Source: Prevotella sp. UBA7551 (GTDB lineage: Bacteria > Bacteroidota > Bacteroidia > Bacteroidales > Bacteroidaceae). Taken from it: a stretch of DNA of 15,390 bases. The DNA lies in assembly GCA_002479145.1 (NCBI GenBank), contig DLLX01000071.1, positions 1 through 15,390 on the forward strand. The letters are read 5' to 3'. Below are positions 14,401-15,390 of the stretch, piece by piece; the stretch's first letter is position 1; every line of letters starts with the position of its first letter. A program made the translations under genes and the position numbers. Below the pieces are notes generated by a model that did not search any database, was not told the origin of the DNA, and saw nothing but the letters and a program-made list of their open reading frames with translations.

Positions 14401-15390
14401 TTCCATGTTGAACCATCCAGTTTGTACACTGAAAACTTTAATGAGGTGAGTTCGCCATTCGAATTGGTCTTCGGAGTATAAACATATACGCTATTTCCAT
14501 CGAAAGCGGATACTGACCCAGAGCGGAAATACTGAACACCAGTCTGTCCGTCCTCAAATTCTATTTGAGCTGATGCTGGTGCTTTAGGATCAAATGACAC
14601 TATGCCTTGTATAGGTTCGTACTGCATACCATACAATTTGAAAGAAGCTGGTTCTGTCCCCCCACCTTGTTGGGAGGAAACTATTGGGACAAGCCCCCTC
14701 ACATTAGTACCGCTTGGATATGCACCTACTTTTGTTGCAGCCCCCGTAGCCTTGTCTATTTCGTACAGCGTATAACTCCCGTATTTGGAGAGATTTTGAT
14801 AAATTCTGTTGGTTGTGGGATCAACAATACCTACTAAAGCGTCGTCACTTGAGATACCCGTACTACCTACGAGTTTGTACTCGCCAGTTGACAAATCGAT
14901 GGTATAGAAATTACCATCCCAGTCAGTAGCATAAGACTGTCCGTAAGTATCGGTTACAATCATGTTAAAGTATGTACCCAAAGTTTTTACAAGCGACATA
15001 CCACCCGTGGTCTGATCAATTACATATTCCTCGCAGCCACTCAACCCGTTACGGAATCCATAAAGAGTTTTAGTCTGTGGATCGTAGCTCATGAAGTGAG
15101 GATAATTGTTGTAACTCGGCGTAAGTTCAACATTTTTTTCATAGGACCATTTGTCGCCGTCTAACTTATAAGTAACAAAACGTAATTTCCATAACTCCGA
15201 GTTGTTATTGATACGAGGTTGATAGAAGAAGAGTTTTCCATCACCATACACGCCATATATTCTTTCAGTGATATAGCCGTAGTCGTTGTCTGAGAACACC
15301 TCACTGAGTGTTAACGGGTCTCCACTTGCCACAAACTTACTGATTCCCACAGTAGGCGTGGCGGTCACAGCATAGAATGAAGGCGTCGTA
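11484..15390 (-). CDS. Giant T9SS-exported multidomain surface protein, N-terminus outside window
   Basis: 1301 residues are visible. The frame is open to the right edge, so a GTG at 15368 is not a convincing start; the true start and signal peptide should lie beyond. Counting from the first visible codon, residues 17-237 and 265-485 are two homologous propeller-like units. Each has YKLDG, NYP, YGFRNG and repeated Y-x-I-D-x-x-T-G strand motifs. Then come two copies of a module: two Fn3/Ig-like domains (495-692 and 855-1064), each pair followed by a jelly-roll domain (697-852 and 1066-1230). The jelly-rolls resemble the choice-of-anchor/cleaved-adhesin type, with F-(E/D)-x-F starts and a final DNIEVLDD in the second. 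Residues 1233-1301 are a type A T9SS sorting tail: VYEIYTLAGAKV, LTSGMYIVKAEGKTYKIVIN. The protein is probably surface-attached or released and adhesive or ligand-binding. No catalytic motif is seen. Base composition looks more A/T-rich than that of htpG or pyrG. Confidence 0.88.
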   Translation of the reverse strand, partial: TTPSFYAVTATPTVGISKFVASGDPLTLSEVFSDNDYGYITERIYGVYGDGKLFFYQPRINNNSELWKLRFVTYKLDGDKWSYEKNVELTPSYNNYPHFMSYDPQTKTLYGFRNGLSGCEEYVIDQTTGGMSLVKTLGTYFNMIVTDTYGQSYATDWDGNFYTIDLSTGEYKLVGSTGISSDDALVGIVDPTTNRIYQNLSKYGSYTLYEIDKATGAATKVGAYPSGTNVRGLVPIVSSQQGGGTEPASFKLYGMQYEPIQGIVSFDPKAPASAQIEFEDGQTGVQYFRSGSVSAFDGNSVYVYTPKTNSNGELTSLKFSVYKLDGSTWKMDKEISLEPQYTNYPNRMAYDPVTGNIYGFRNGMPTNFYTIDKETGAMSCVGSINNGFFASLAIDRNGDFFAFDYDCRLNKLDLSSGTFSPVGSLGQSFGDMQPTYIDASTNTMYWVSTTTKQSQLYTVDLSTGSATEVGEMPENAKYFGLFGVGSAGSSDKQVPDVCQELTATYAVPGSLKVTLTATAPVLAFDKQTELKGKVALKFYADDQSEPFKTVENITAGDKASVEYTFAEAGKHKVKVVASNENGDGPSKTISTFAGFDQPKAPTNIVLAIDSNGIYSLSWDAPTVGVNGGAIDVSNIKYIITQYPVSKLVGESATTSFSGTINTTSFADYYFGVKAISNEQVGEEGLSNHVTFGDYAEVPYYDDFSDVSTHGTYTVLNVNNDATWQIIKATTGSYAAIYDGSQCADVADDYLVLPPMDIRKGVTYTVSFSVASAFNQDYGNNIDLVLLKSTSKVDDGKVKIGSFENIPDYTKAVSQKAFDYTATEDGKAYFAFYCRSAANRKVTLYDIQIIGSGFANAPQEVTGLKAVPAERGEHKVTVSFDAPTADIQGNSFTKVNHIKVYRDSEKAAIKTFSNVASGEHCTFIDTTVTAGNHTYSVIAVTKDGSSTTAMTKVFVGQGIPAAPTDFRVAEDDTDFILSWAAPTTSTDGNYIDFDKLTYAVYYQYGLMETPSLLNGEVSGTELRVPKDMFDDYASAHQILISFMIMAQTENGFSDVQATDIIYGPDYQLPFQESFADGYAVTEPWGILNVSPEYVNCWFMIADNNSSKPMAVNSVDKDNGMAMFYQQSVDGYEARLLTPRISTGESKNPVLSFYVYHYGTSDAANTLQIELQYGSDEFEAIGEPISIYGEDGWKEHRVSLSAAQSDQFRVVIRGKANKSQPIFIDNIEVLDDESTSIQNILANPLCMTSTNGGLTFVQGTVYEIYTLAGAKVSSGIADGKKIRLTSGMYIVKAEGKTYKIVIN
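11700..13907 (-). repeat. Duplicated Fn3-Fn3-jelly-roll supermodule
   Basis: Module 1 (13907-12834) and module 2 (12827-11700) have the same domain order at an offset of about 360-369 residues. The clearest match is the second Fn3 domain: APTNIVLAIDSNGIYSLSW against APTDFRVAEDDTDFILSW, then an (I)D-x-x-x-(I/L)-x-Y strand in both. Each jelly-roll then begins with a P-(Y/F) and F-(S/A)-D-type stretch. The modules are diverged, so this is a protein-level repeat and not a recent DNA duplication. Confidence 0.7.
13935..15341 (-). repeat. Tandem duplication of a ~248-residue propeller-like unit
   Basis: Two copies (about 15341-14679 and 14597-13935) share landmarks at a constant 248-residue offset: YKLDG, NYP followed by a YDP-x-T segment, and YGFRNG. 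Each copy holds three Y-x-I-D-x-x-T-G-x-x-x-x-V-G-like strands, six in all. The copies differ in loops and have clearly diverged, so the duplication is old. Confidence 0.8.

Noticed and set aside
15366..15368. GTG at 15368 as start of the giant surface protein
   Set aside because: The frame remains open to the edge, no signal peptide follows the GTG, and a T9SS substrate needs one; the gene is cut by the window.
1..15390. CRISPR array, insertion sequence, tRNA or prophage
   Set aside because: No regularly spaced direct repeats, transposase or integrase motifs, terminal repeats or tRNA-like folds were seen on either strand.

Overview
The window looks like a chromosomal segment of a Bacteroidales bacterium, most likely Prevotella or a close relative. 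The evidence is: promoter elements of the Bacteroidetes type (TTTG near -33, TAnnTTTG near -7), a type IX secretion (T9SS) C-terminal tail, a DUF3078-type outer-membrane barrel, a Bacteroidetes-type YidC, and a DPP5-like S9 peptidase. Species-level assignment is inference. No mobile element, CRISPR array, tRNA or rRNA is visible.

Layout. 1-1761 (+): 3' part of the Hsp90 chaperone gene htpG, cut by the left edge. 1762-2300: about 540 bases between convergent genes, with no credible gene but several inverted repeats, ending in the terminator of the leftward genes. 2301-6113 (-): a two-gene unit encoding a secreted DPP5-like dipeptidyl peptidase, then an MFS permease resembling the MFSD1 dipeptide transporter. 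6114-6234: a gap with two hairpins. 6235-9807 (-): yidC (membrane insertase) downstream of pyrG (CTP synthase), driven by a clear promoter at 9841-9872. 9808-9912: a divergent promoter region with a small palindrome. 9913-11235 (+): a DUF3078 outer-membrane protein. 11236-11483: convergent gap with a perfect 15-bp terminator stem. 11484-15390 (-): a very large multidomain T9SS-exported surface protein, cut by the right edge.

How the genes may work together. pyrG-yidC is a housekeeping pair (nucleotide synthesis and membrane-protein insertion). The peptidase-permease pair reads as a peptide-scavenging unit: the peptidase would cut oligopeptides into dipeptides in the periplasm and the permease would import them. 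This is the most interesting functional inference in the window. The giant protein has a two-level duplicated architecture (two propeller-like units, then two Fn3-Fn3-jelly-roll modules, then a T9SS tail), as expected of a modular adhesin or binding protein. I see no clear signature of an entirely new defence or mobile system.
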